A stretch of DNA of 37,768 nt from the IMG/VR virus record IMGVR_UViG_3300015373_000015, positions 1-37,768 of that record, one strand, 5' to 3'. Made by a program: the position numbers and the translations under genes. This document shows positions 5,381-13,099 of the stretch, piece after piece (position 1 is the first letter of the stretch; every line of letters starts with the position of its first letter). A model generated the notes under the pieces. The model made no database searches. It was not told the origin of the DNA and worked only from the letters and a program-made list of their open reading frames with translations. The DNA comes from a virus.

Positions 5381-6156
5381 TTATCTTCTCCAATCAGAGT
5401 AGGCATGTAAGCGGTGAAGTCTTTTCCTTCCCACTTCTGGCCGAAGTATAGCCAGGACTCATCAAACCATTCCGCAGCCTTTCCCTCTCTCCTACGGAAA
5501 AGTCCTTCGTGGTGAATCGCTACCGCTTCCGGTTGGTAAACGCACTTGCCGCCAGAGTGAAAGACTCGTAAACAGTAGTCCAAGTCTTCGTACCCCAGCC
5601 TAAAGTTGTCATCGTACAAGCCAACGCTTTTGAGTGTCTCATATCTAATTAGTTGTAGAGCGCCCGTTACAGGACAGACTCTTTCCTTTCTCGCCATGTT
5701 AAGTGAGCCAGGAGCAAGGCGAAAAATATGCTCCGGGCGTCGTGCAATCAAGCTGAAATAAATTCCGGCATGCTGAATTAACCCGTTCGGGAAAAGCAGA
5801 CGAGCGCCAACAACTTCAGCATCGGTGGCATCCATCTTCTCAAACCAGTCCTTACGGATGAATTCGATATCTGCGTTGACTAATACCGCGTCCTTCTTTT
5901 GGTTACGAGCCATCCGTAGCCCAAGGTTTATGGTGTCAGCAAATCCGGTGTTTTCCTTAGACGTGAATATGTAATCATCACGACGGTTTATGACAAAATC
6001 CCTAAATTCATCCCTTATATCTGGATTGGGAGAGCCGTCATCAATTACATAGACCCTGCCTGGAAAGGTACTCATTAAGCCCTGGATAGTCTTAGCTGCA
6101 TGTGAGGCATCGAACCCGTCACGCAGGTATACCGGGACTATTGCTATCGCTGTCAT
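5371..6156 (-). CDS. Family 2 glycosyltransferase (GT-A fold)
   Basis: A 261-residue GT2 enzyme. It has the N-terminal strand AIAIVPVYLR, VYVIDDGSPNP (35-45), the NTGFADTINLGLRMA nucleotide-binding segment, a metal-binding N94-A-D96 variant of the DxD motif, and the acceptor/catalytic ED pair in GYEDLDYCLRV (E190, D191). This pattern resembles rhamnosyl- and galactofuranosyl-type transferases. It is cytoplasmic, with no membrane helices. GAGGAG lies just before the ATG, inside the overlapping zinc-ribbon gene at 6119-6250. Confidence 0.85.
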   Translation of the reverse strand: MTAIAIVPVYLRDGFDASHAAKTIQGLMSTFPGRVYVIDDGSPNPDIRDEFRDFVINRRDDYIFTSKENTGFADTINLGLRMARNQKKDAVLVNADIEFIRKDWFEKMDATDAEVVGARLLFPNGLIQHAGIYFSLIARRPEHIFRLAPGSLNMARKERVCPVTGALQLIRYETLKSVGLYDDNFRLGYEDLDYCLRVFHSGGKCVYQPEAVAIHHEGLFRRREGKAAEWFDESWLYFGQKWEGKDFTAYMPTLIGEDKWG

Positions 6157-6250
6157 TTTTCTCCTCTCTCAAATCCTTAGCGCATACAACGCACTTACGC
6201 GATACGCTCCAAGCGCGGCAGTCAGGGCACCATTTCCATATCTCTCTCAT
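6119..6250 (-). CDS. 43-residue zinc-ribbon microprotein
   Basis: Starts at ATG 6248-6250, overlapping the TGA of the UDP-sugar dehydrogenase (ATGA), which is typical of translational coupling. It contains W-C8-P-D-C11 and C20-V-V-C23, a minimal zinc ribbon, followed by a charged tail. It overlaps the glycosyltransferase start by 38 bases, and its codons carry that gene's ribosome binding site. Function is unknown; it may bind a cluster enzyme or nucleic acid. Confidence 0.65.
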   Translation of the reverse strand: MREIWKWCPDCRAWSVSRKCVVCAKDLREEKNDSDSNSPGIPA

Positions 6251-7482
6251 TCGCCCAGCCTAATTACATTGACACCCTTTTTGTCAGGTATATACCTAAA
6301 TGGGTCAATCACCGTAATACCAGGCTTAAACTCGTAGGCCTTGTACCGCTCATGCTGAGTGCCGATCAAGACTACATCAAACGGCCCAGAGTCCAGCGTA
6401 TCAAGGTCCTCATAGTGGGAGACACTAGCGCCCTTCTCCTTTAGGAGATTAGCAACCAGTACTGAGGGAGAGCCTGTCTCGATATTTGTTTCGGGCTTAA
6501 AAGCCTTGCCGAGGATCAGCACACGCTTACCGTACTGTAGGCAATAGTCTGCTAGCCACTCAGCGTGGTCCTGACGAGCCATCATCAGATCGTCAAAGAA
6601 ATTGTGGCTCATGCCAATCTTGTTGGCAAGATAACTGAGTGCAATATTGTCCCGTGGATGACACCCGCCGCCGTCGCCCATACCAGCCTTCAGGTATTTG
6701 GTAGAGATAATTCTGTCGCCAGCCATGCCCAGTGCCTTATAGATATCGTCTACATTCATGTTCAGCTTGTGCGCCATTTCCCCGTAGGTATTGGCTAGCA
6801 CCGTCTTAGCGGTGATGAACGTGTTGTAGAACACCTTGATTCCCTCGGCGGTACGAACGTCAGTGACAAATAGCGGGCCGAGATTAAGGTTGAAGTACAA
6901 ATTACCTAGCTTCTCATAGCCATCACCCTTGCTATCCACCATATCGTCACGGCCCACCAAGACGAACTCAGGGTGGAGGAAATCGTGAATTACCGTGCCC
7001 ATAGCAATGAAGAATGGATTGTACACATAATGAACATTGCTTGAAAGTTCTGGCTTTATCCGGCTTTCGAACGTGCCCGGTAGACAGGTAGAAATAGTTA
7101 CTAGAGTGATCTTCTTGCCTAGTCCGTCCGCCGCCTCGCGTACCTGACGTACAGCCTTCTCTAGATACTCATAGTTGAAGTCAGCCCGATCTTCCGTGAG
7201 TTTTGTCGTGCCCTCGTACTCTGGCTCATGTGGCGTCTGTACAGCTACGAATACTATGTCGCTGCTATGTACAACGTCTGTAACGTCTGTACGCCAATTG
7301 ACTTGGGCCTTTTCCATGTACTTCTCTAGCTGCTCTTCTTGGTAGGGCACCTTCTTGCGGCCCTCGATGTACTCACGAACCTCTGGGTTCACATCTGTTC
7401 CGCACACCCGATGGCCATGTGCAGCTATGGCATATGCTACGGGCAGCCCCAATTTTCCTAATCCAATAAATCCTACGTTCAT
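6247..7482 (-). CDS. UDP-glucose/GDP-mannose dehydrogenase family protein
   Basis: A 411-residue enzyme of the nucleotide-sugar 6-dehydrogenase family, which oxidises the C6 hydroxyl of a UDP- or GDP-hexose to a carboxylate with two NAD+. Visible are the NAD-binding GFIGLGKLGLP (4-14), STCLPG (131-136), EGIKVFYNTF with K216 and N220, and the catalytic cysteine C274 in GDGGGCHPRDN, matching the family GGxCxPKD pattern. The C-terminal domain (KRVLILGKAFKPETNIETGS) is complete. The substrate cannot be told from sequence. It would feed a uronic-acid-type donor to the neighbouring glycosyltransferases. Confidence 0.85.
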   Translation of the reverse strand: MNVGFIGLGKLGLPVAYAIAAHGHRVCGTDVNPEVREYIEGRKKVPYQEEQLEKYMEKAQVNWRTDVTDVVHSSDIVFVAVQTPHEPEYEGTTKLTEDRADFNYEYLEKAVRQVREAADGLGKKITLVTISTCLPGTFESRIKPELSSNVHYVYNPFFIAMGTVIHDFLHPEFVLVGRDDMVDSKGDGYEKLGNLYFNLNLGPLFVTDVRTAEGIKVFYNTFITAKTVLANTYGEMAHKLNMNVDDIYKALGMAGDRIISTKYLKAGMGDGGGCHPRDNIALSYLANKIGMSHNFFDDLMMARQDHAEWLADYCLQYGKRVLILGKAFKPETNIETGSPSVLVANLLKEKGASVSHYEDLDTLDSGPFDVVLIGTQHERYKAYEFKPGITVIDPFRYIPDKKGVNVIRLGE

Positions 7483-8018
7483 CTATTTAATATATAGAGT
7501 CCTTTAGCTCCGTCAGAGTCCACTAGTTTAAGTTGCGGGTATTCTCTCTTCATAAGGTCTTTGGTTAGATCATCCTGTTGGTGTGCCTCGAACGGGTTCC
7601 CGTCTACCTCCCCCTGCTCGTACATATACGGCACCACAATGTATGCCTCTTCGCATTTATCCCAAATATCTTTGAGCAATTGCTTCGCTCTCGGCCGCTC
7701 TATGTGTTCGAACACATCGCCAAAGATCATGGCATCGTAATATTCAAGCTCACCACTCGCCGCTAGATCACAAATATCTTGTAAGAATACTTTTTGATAG
7801 CGGGCATCGAGCATTTCCTCTACCACATAAGGCCACCAAACCTCGCAGGCATGCATTATGTAGTCTGGAAACAAATCTCGATACTTACCCCACCCTGCTC
7901 CTACGTCCAAGATACTTTTTCCCTGCGGGAAGCGGTAGCGTAGCTTGTGCGAGATAGTATTACCGGCCCAATCATAGGTAGCCCTGTACCTATTTAACAT
8001 ATTACTGGGACTGCTCAT
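7479..8018 (-). CDS. SAM-dependent methyltransferase (class I)
   Basis: A 179-residue class I methyltransferase. Motif I is ILDVGAGWGKY (36-46), and the post-motif segment AMIFGDVFEHIERPRAKQLL carries D101 and H105, as in small-molecule or sugar methyltransferases. No DNA-methyltransferase motif (NPPY/DPPY) is present, so DNA methylation is unlikely. It overlaps both neighbours by four bases, so it belongs to the glycan operon and may methylate a sugar or the finished glycan. Confidence 0.75.
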   Translation of the reverse strand: MSSPSNMLNRYRATYDWAGNTISHKLRYRFPQGKSILDVGAGWGKYRDLFPDYIMHACEVWWPYVVEEMLDARYQKVFLQDICDLAASGELEYYDAMIFGDVFEHIERPRAKQLLKDIWDKCEEAYIVVPYMYEQGEVDGNPFEAHQQDDLTKDLMKREYPQLKLVDSDGAKGLYILNR

Positions 8019-8806
8019 TGGGCGTGCAGAGCCTCCTCCATCTTCTCGCCAGGGCGTAGGCCAGTCACGATGATGCCGCCAGGATAGTTGTCTCGGTCGT
8101 ATCCAGCCTCGGCCAACAGATCGTCTAGGACTTCGCCCATAGTCACATGCTTGTCCATTTCTGGTATGTATACGTGCGGCACGTAAGTGGCGAAGAGGAC
8201 ATCCTCGGTTACTTGTCTGGCAAGATGTTCCGGCGTAATAAAGTACCGCTTCATACTGTCGTCAGTGAGCATGATCGGCTTCTTATTCGCTATTGCTTCC
8301 TGCCAGAGAGGTACGACGGAGCCGTTCGATCCGTAGATATTACCCGAGCGGACTACCCGAGCCGGTGAACCTACGTGCGAGTTGTATCCCAGCACCAGCT
8401 TCTCCGCTAGATACTTGGTGTAACCATAAATAGATGCGGGATCACACGCTTTATCGGTAGACATATATGTAAATAAATATTCATCGTAACCTAATTGGTC
8501 ACAAGCATTTTCTAGCAACTTATGAGTCTTCACTACGTTCTGGATAACTGCTTCTCGCGGATTCTTCTCGCATTGATCTATGTGCTTCATGGCAGCTAGA
8601 TGCAGGATGTGGTTTTCGTCACCCTCGAACCTGTACTCAGAGAAGTCGCCCGTGTATATCTTAATGTTCGGGTAGTAATACTTCATCCAGGCTATCCGAT
8701 TCTCATTACGATCAATACCTACAATTTCGTTCCCTGGATATAGCTCTTTAACAAAGGCTTGTCCTGCGGTGCCAGTAATACCTGTAATTAGAAATTTCTT
8801 ATTCAT
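8015..8806 (-). CDS. NAD-dependent sugar-nucleotide epimerase/dehydratase (CapD/PseB-like SDR)
   Basis: A 263-residue extended SDR. It has the NAD motif GITGTAG (9-15), HLAAMKHIDQCEKNPREAV, STDKA (116-120), Y127-x3-K131, and the C-terminal GLRPGEKMEEAL signature of the polysaccharide biosynthesis (CapD/PseB/FlaA1) group, many of which are UDP-GlcNAc 4,6-dehydratases. The S-T-D-K tetrad supports dehydratase rather than simple epimerase activity. It is somewhat shorter than the usual 320-340 residues. It would make a deoxy-keto sugar for the glycan cluster. Confidence 0.8.
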   Translation of the reverse strand: MNKKFLITGITGTAGQAFVKELYPGNEIVGIDRNENRIAWMKYYYPNIKIYTGDFSEYRFEGDENHILHLAAMKHIDQCEKNPREAVIQNVVKTHKLLENACDQLGYDEYLFTYMSTDKACDPASIYGYTKYLAEKLVLGYNSHVGSPARVVRSGNIYGSNGSVVPLWQEAIANKKPIMLTDDSMKRYFITPEHLARQVTEDVLFATYVPHVYIPEMDKHVTMGEVLDDLLAEAGYDRDNYPGGIIVTGLRPGEKMEEALHAQ

Positions 8807-10209
8807 GGGGCTGGTCCTGGTCCGGTATATCCTAACTCTGCTCGTTTGATTTCAAGTTTGTACGCCATCGGGCAGTCGGGATGATAGCGAAACGCAGCAC
8901 ACTTGACGGCAGGACGCTTTCCCTCAGCCAGCGTCTTCCATCCTCCTAACCACTTACTATCCCGAGGATTATGCCGGTAGTGATACATGACATCCTCGAT
9001 GTACTCTTCAGTGCGAAGCCACTTCTTCATTGCTCTGGCCCACTGTACATCTTCTGGCTGACCTTTCCGTGGCTTAAAGGTTTCTAGCATCGCTTTCTCT
9101 TTGCGAACGGGATTAAGGTGGCTGACGTTGCGGTAAAAACCGTGCCCATCTTCATCCCACTTGTCGTACTTAAGAGAGTGGAAGGTCGGCTTAAGCTGTC
9201 TATCGTTTAGATAGGCCTGCATTCGCCAGCCCACATAATCAGGCTTGCTCTCGATGGCCTTGAGAATCTTCTCCACGTAATACGGAGGCACGATGTCGTC
9301 GTCGTCAATGAAGCAGATGTACTCGCCCCTAGCCTCTTCTACCAACGCCTGCCTGATGTTCGCTAGCGGCTGCTCCCCGTTATTCCAGTAAGCAAGTATC
9401 TCTACCTGATTCTCAAATTCCTTAGTTTGTGGACAGAGAGTACGCTCCACTAACTGCTTGAACTGCGGGGCACGCTCCACAATGGTTGCTATCAATATGG
9501 ATAGCTTGGGTGATTGGCCGGTCGCCTTCTCTATAGCCATACGTAATGCAAAAGCCTCCTGATCGCGTTCCCACTCCATTTCGGGGCTGTAGTACAGACC
9601 TTCCGGGTCTTCCTGCTGGTGCCTGTAGAGCCGGTCGCGGGTTGTCTCATCCTGGCCGGTCTTGCCCCATATGTAGTGTATGTGATCTGTCTTTACCTGC
9701 GGAAGATACTCACCAATTTCGAGCTTATCCGCCACATCATTGAACCACGTATCATTGTAATCAGAAACGAAATAGGGCGGAACAAAACGCCCAGTAACGT
9801 CCGTCCAATTCTTATGAACAAAACCATGAGTACCGAAAACCTGCTGCCTACCAGTGGGAGCCATATCATCGCCCCATACAAAAGCAATTTTCCCAGGGTA
9901 TTTATCAATAGCCTCTTTGACATTCGTGTCCCATCCTCGTGATTTAAAAACAATGTCATCTCCCATGTGTCCGAAATAAGGTCCAGTAGCGTTCTTCCAG
10001 CAGATGTTCCACATCTCACTGAGCACTACCCGCTCTCCACTAACGAACTTTAGCCTAGGCAAATCGATGTTCTTGTAAGTGGAGTCGTCCTCATCTACAT
10101 ACGCAACGACCTCCACATCCTCCGGGTTGTCAGCCATCTCCATCGCTGAGTTGTAGAAGCGAAGGAACTCCTTGCGGCGCTTTCTAGTAGGTACAAGCAG
10201 ACTAATCAT
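8803..10209 (-). CDS. Bifunctional glycosyltransferase with two GT-A domains
   Basis: A 468-residue protein with two family 2-like GT-A domains in tandem. Domain 1 (about 1-215) opens ISLLVPTRKR and has YVDEDDS and GHMGDDIVF. Domain 2 (about 236-440) opens LSILIATIVERAPQ and has YICFIDDDDIVPPYYVEKI, a clear DxD-type metal site. No membrane spans are present. The two active sites could add two sugars in sequence, as in dual-domain capsule polymerases. ATGA-type overlap with the dehydratase gene and 8-base overlap with the next transferase place it in the same operon. Confidence 0.8.
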   Translation of the reverse strand: MISLLVPTRKRRKEFLRFYNSAMEMADNPEDVEVVAYVDEDDSTYKNIDLPRLKFVSGERVVLSEMWNICWKNATGPYFGHMGDDIVFKSRGWDTNVKEAIDKYPGKIAFVWGDDMAPTGRQQVFGTHGFVHKNWTDVTGRFVPPYFVSDYNDTWFNDVADKLEIGEYLPQVKTDHIHYIWGKTGQDETTRDRLYRHQQEDPEGLYYSPEMEWERDQEAFALRMAIEKATGQSPKLSILIATIVERAPQFKQLVERTLCPQTKEFENQVEILAYWNNGEQPLANIRQALVEEARGEYICFIDDDDIVPPYYVEKILKAIESKPDYVGWRMQAYLNDRQLKPTFHSLKYDKWDEDGHGFYRNVSHLNPVRKEKAMLETFKPRKGQPEDVQWARAMKKWLRTEEYIEDVMYHYRHNPRDSKWLGGWKTLAEGKRPAVKCAAFRYHPDCPMAYKLEIKRAELGYTGPGPAP

Positions 10210-10801
10210 GTGTACCTACCAAGTAATCAACATGCCTTGAAATGTAAAGTTCGTGGCCCTTGTCACGAAGTTCGCGTAGTAATTCTATGTCTTCATGTAA
10301 ATTCTTGGTCGTGTCCGTATCGCTTACAACCTCCTCCTTCAAGAATTTTGGTTTAATCCTTGCGCGTAATGCGTAAGAAATGCCCACCAAACCTTGAGAA
10401 ATTGTGGGGATTTGTTCCCGAGGCAGTATCCCATACTTAGGATGTAGCATACGAAATAGGATTATGTCTGCTGAGGGGTAGTCTTCTACATGCTGTTTAA
10501 GATGTTCTACGTAATGGGGGTCCAACGTATCATCATCGTCTACAAACGCGACCCACTCGCTATCAGCCTTCTCCATTCCGTAATTACGTAGAAGACCCGC
10601 TGAACCCTTAATGTCGGGTACTAATAGGCTGGTCTTACCGTAAGCAGATACGGCTGTAAATGCCTTATCACTTAGGAGACTGCCGTTGTCTAAGACAATG
10701 AGAGCCTCCCAATCATCATCGGTCTGATTGCCTAGAGATTCAAGCGTATCCCAGAGAGAATCCCGGCCCAGCGTAGGGATTATGAAGCTGACAAATGGCA
10801 T
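10202..10801 (-). CDS. Family 2 glycosyltransferase
   Basis: A compact 199-residue GT2 enzyme: VSFIIPTLGRDSL (4-16), ALIVLDNGS, GSAGLLRNYGMEKADSEW, then VAFVDDDDTLDP with the metal-binding DDDD at 88-91. It is close to the minimal catalytic GT-A size and lacks an extended acceptor domain. It is the first enzyme of the glycan cluster in transcription order. The ATG has only a weak ribosome binding site. Confidence 0.8.
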   Translation of the reverse strand: MPFVSFIIPTLGRDSLWDTLESLGNQTDDDWEALIVLDNGSLLSDKAFTAVSAYGKTSLLVPDIKGSAGLLRNYGMEKADSEWVAFVDDDDTLDPHYVEHLKQHVEDYPSADIILFRMLHPKYGILPREQIPTISQGLVGISYALRARIKPKFLKEEVVSDTDTTKNLHEDIELLRELRDKGHELYISRHVDYLVGTHD

Positions 10802-10825
10802 CAGCCGAGAGGATATCAGATAATA

Positions 10826-10963
10826 CTAGCCGCCGCAGCAGGTTTCGATAACTTGCTTACAGTTATCACACTGCGTGTGTCCTGCTACCTCAATACGATA
10901 GCAATACTGGCTGCAAAATGGACAGAATTCACGGCCGTCCTGCGGGTCCGGAGCATCATACAT
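10826..10963 (-). CDS. 45-residue zinc-ribbon microprotein
   Basis: ATG 10961-10963 overlaps the TAA of the upstream gene (TAATG). The protein has C14-P-F-C17, C32-D-N-C35 and a terminal C42-C43-G-G, a classical small zinc ribbon with the strand YCYRIEVAG between the knuckles. Function is unknown. It heads the glycan cluster, and other zinc minigenes recur between its enzymes. Confidence 0.75.
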   Translation of the reverse strand: MYDAPDPQDGREFCPFCSQYCYRIEVAGHTQCDNCKQVIETCCGG

Positions 10964-11220
10964 TAGTAAGCACCCGGCCCAACAGTTACGCCCTCAAACT
11001 CAGACTCGACACGCTTCTTAGCAATGAGAGTAGCCCTACATATAGACTTGCAGCGTTCCATGATGTTCTTATCTGGATTAGATACATCACTAGAGGCCGT
11101 AACCTCTGCACCGAATACTACCGTAGCGATTCCTCTTACGCCTTCTTCAGTCTCAATAACTAGCGCAATCGGTAGGCGACCAAGTTCAATAGCCTCCCAG
11201 TAGGAATCAGCAGCACTCAT
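10963..11220 (-). CDS. Hypothetical 85-residue protein
   Basis: ATG 11220 overlaps the protease stop (TAATG); the longer open frame upstream lies inside the protease gene and is rejected. The protein looks like a small alpha/beta domain, with LPIALVIETEEGVRGIATVV near the start and a helical KNIMERCKSICRATLIAKKR later. Two cysteines (MERCKSIC) are too few for a full zinc site. No family is recognised. Coupling to the papain-like protease hints at a partner or inhibitor, but nothing in the sequence proves it. Confidence 0.65.
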   Translation of the reverse strand: MSAADSYWEAIELGRLPIALVIETEEGVRGIATVVFGAEVTASSDVSNPDKNIMERCKSICRATLIAKKRVESEFEGVTVGPGAY

Positions 11221-11921
11221 TACGGATAGCGCCTTCCTACTGGTATGCAAGCCTCTCCACCTTCCAGCAGTAGCCGCTCCATATCCGCAATGCGAACCTT
11301 GACATTTCCGTAGCGGCCCCAGCTTGGACCCCACGAATTGTGTAGAAGCACATATTCGGGCTTCCCCTCCGAGTCTACGACGACTCCGTAGGCAAGAATG
11401 GCATGGCCACCGACAGTATCTCCACCAATATTGAGGAAGAAATCGTCGTCAGGGTCATACATATTGTCTCGCCACTCAATACCCAGCACAACCGGACCCT
11501 GGTGAGAAAGCGCGAGAACTAGATCGTCAATGGTGTAAGCCCAGCGGTACTCCATGAAGAAGCCCCGGCTTTGCATGACCTTTGCGCCTGCGAGTACGCT
11601 AGTGCCGTCGTAATCCTCGCCATCCCACTCGTCTACCTTCTTAGCGGCGTTGTAAACGCTCTGACCATCATCATAATCAAGGTTAGGAACGATTACTGGC
11701 TGTGCCATAGCTTCGTGGGTCCATGAGAACCCTACGCAAGCACTCGTCTGTCCCTGATCGAGCGTGTATGGCACATGCCAGTAGCGAGTGCGTGGGGAGC
11801 GTAGTTCAACCTCTTTTAATAGGGGCGCAATGCTGAACGATCTACTGCGTTCATCGTATTCTTTAAGTCGCCCTAAACGGGGGTCATCAACAGTAGACCC
11901 GTCCCGCAGATTTACGCTCAT
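11220..11921 (-). CDS. Papain-like (C1 family) cysteine protease
   Basis: A 233-residue protein with a full papain catalytic set. Q56 of DQGQTSACVG is the oxyanion glutamine and C62 the nucleophile, with the same six-residue spacing as papain Q19 and C25. H173 lies in VGGHAILAYG, and N195 in LLHNSWGPSWGRYG. No signal peptide or long inhibitory propeptide is obvious; the first 45 residues could be a short pro-region. It lies between the lysis genes and the glycan cluster. It could mature virion proteins, act during lysis or cut a host protein. Confidence 0.85.
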   Translation of the reverse strand: MSVNLRDGSTVDDPRLGRLKEYDERSRSFSIAPLLKEVELRSPRTRYWHVPYTLDQGQTSACVGFSWTHEAMAQPVIVPNLDYDDGQSVYNAAKKVDEWDGEDYDGTSVLAGAKVMQSRGFFMEYRWAYTIDDLVLALSHQGPVVLGIEWRDNMYDPDDDFFLNIGGDTVGGHAILAYGVVVDSEGKPEYVLLHNSWGPSWGRYGNVKVRIADMERLLLEGGEACIPVGRRYP

Positions 11922-12058
11922 TTCTTCTTCTTTCTCCTCTTACCCCACCGGGCAAAGGCGGCTTTACGAGAACCAGCAGCAGACTTTCGATGGTTTATTT
12001 TCTTATGACCGCGCTTTGCTGCGGCTGACTTCTTTTTGCCTTTAGTTCTATTAGCCAT
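11918..12058 (-). CDS. 46-residue basic microprotein
   Basis: The frame from ATG 12056-12058 begins MANRTKGKKKSAAAKRGHKK, includes SAAGSRKAAFARWGKRR and ends KKKK. It overlaps the endolysin stop by eight bases and the protease start by four (ATGA). Its last codons (AGG AGA AAG AAG) double as the purine-rich ribosome binding site of the protease gene. Composition resembles histone H1/HU-tail-like or ribosomal peptides. A DNA-binding role is inferred. Confidence 0.7.
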   Translation of the reverse strand: MANRTKGKKKSAAAKRGHKKINHRKSAAGSRKAAFARWGKRRKKKK

Positions 12059-12842
12059 AATTGTAAGACGGAACACCGAAGGCGTAACGTACTACACGCC
12101 CTTCATGTCTATGTAGACTAGACCCCATGGCATAAAACGCTGCCCAATCACGATAGGTGAGAACTGGCTGGCCGTCATCGAAGGTAACTCCTTCTGGCCA
12201 CCATGGATCGCTCGGCTTAGTATCGCTCAACTGGAAGCCCTTACCTAGGCGCTCCGCAGCGTAGGGCCAGTTATGGTACAGGCACGCTAGTCGCCATGCA
12301 TACTCAGTCGGATTAGGTTTATTCTGAACGCCGGGGAATTTAGCCTTATCCGTGAAGGCATCGTAACGCTTACGAGTATCCTCGGCAAACTTATTGATCT
12401 GAACCTCGGAGTCAAAAGCCTTTTTAACCTCGGCCTCGTTCCACGGGGGACCATAGACACGGCGCTGTACATAACCGCAATCTACACCTCCGGGCTGGGA
12501 CCAGTTGACGGCTCCGATACGGAACCCGGCCTCCGCCTCAACTAAACCATAGATAAGCCCGCTAGGAAGCTGATAAAGAGCTTTAGCGGTACGGCCAAAA
12601 CCGTCAGCCAGCTTGGTCTGCGTCTTTAGACCCGCAACACCATCCACATATAGACCTTTGGACTGCTGATACTGCTTTACAGCGACATCAGTAGAGTCAC
12701 CAAAATTACCATCAACAACTAGTTCAGGCTCATAGCCTGTCTCGTTGAGGGCGACCTGAAGGGCCGCAACTCCAACACCATCAGGATCGCCCTTTTTGTA
12801 TTCATATATAGTTTTACTCGGTGGGACAGAAAATATCCCCAT
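12051..12842 (-). CDS. Endolysin: peptidoglycan-binding domain plus lysozyme-like domain
   Basis: A 263-residue protein. Residues 17-78 form a PG_binding_1 repeat (ALQVALNETGY, VDGNFGDSTDVAVKQYQQ, VDGVAGLKTQTKL). The remainder starts LPSGLIYGLVEAEAGFRIGA, resembling the first helix of transglycosylase/lysozyme domains with a candidate catalytic glutamate at E102 or E104, followed by GGVDCGYVQRRV. It would cleave host peptidoglycan glycan strands. It lies directly downstream of the holin gene. No signal peptide is present, so export depends on the holin. Confidence 0.75.
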   Translation of the reverse strand: MGIFSVPPSKTIYEYKKGDPDGVGVAALQVALNETGYEPELVVDGNFGDSTDVAVKQYQQSKGLYVDGVAGLKTQTKLADGFGRTAKALYQLPSGLIYGLVEAEAGFRIGAVNWSQPGGVDCGYVQRRVYGPPWNEAEVKKAFDSEVQINKFAEDTRKRYDAFTDKAKFPGVQNKPNPTEYAWRLACLYHNWPYAAERLGKGFQLSDTKPSDPWWPEGVTFDDGQPVLTYRDWAAFYAMGSSLHRHEGRVVRYAFGVPSYNYG

Positions 12843-12852
12843 TATTTATCCT

Positions 12853-13083
12853 TTACTCTTCTTCTGGTACCGGGGCATAGCCACGGTTTGGCACTGCATA
12901 GGTGAGAATAACTAGGACAGCCGCGCTTACAGCGGTCCAAAGTTCGGACGTGTCAAAAGTGTCCGTCTCAACAAGCTGCACAACAATGGCTACAGCAGCA
13001 ACCACAACCGGAACAAGCGCCTTCGCATACGGCTGTACCGATACGGGGAGCTTGCCTACTAGTGCATATAGAAACTCGTTCAT
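12853..13083 (-). CDS. Holin
   Basis: A 76-residue protein with two hydrophobic helices, about 20-39 (AKALVPVVVAAVAIVVQLV) and 48-65 (LWTAVSAAVLVILTYAV), joined by a short acidic loop, with a charged C-terminus (PVPEEE). Size, topology and position between two lytic enzymes fit a class II-type phage holin that opens the cytoplasmic membrane. AAAGGAGGG lies just before the ATG. Confidence 0.85.
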   Translation of the reverse strand: MNEFLYALVGKLPVSVQPYAKALVPVVVAAVAIVVQLVETDTFDTSELWTAVSAAVLVILTYAVPNRGYAPVPEEE

Positions 13084-13099
13084 CTACCCTCCTTTATGT

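Noticed and set aside
10963-11334. The longer 123-codon form of the 85-residue gene.
   Set aside because: The extra N-terminal part lies within the papain-like protease gene and over its catalytic asparagine region. ATG 11220 is coupled to the protease stop.
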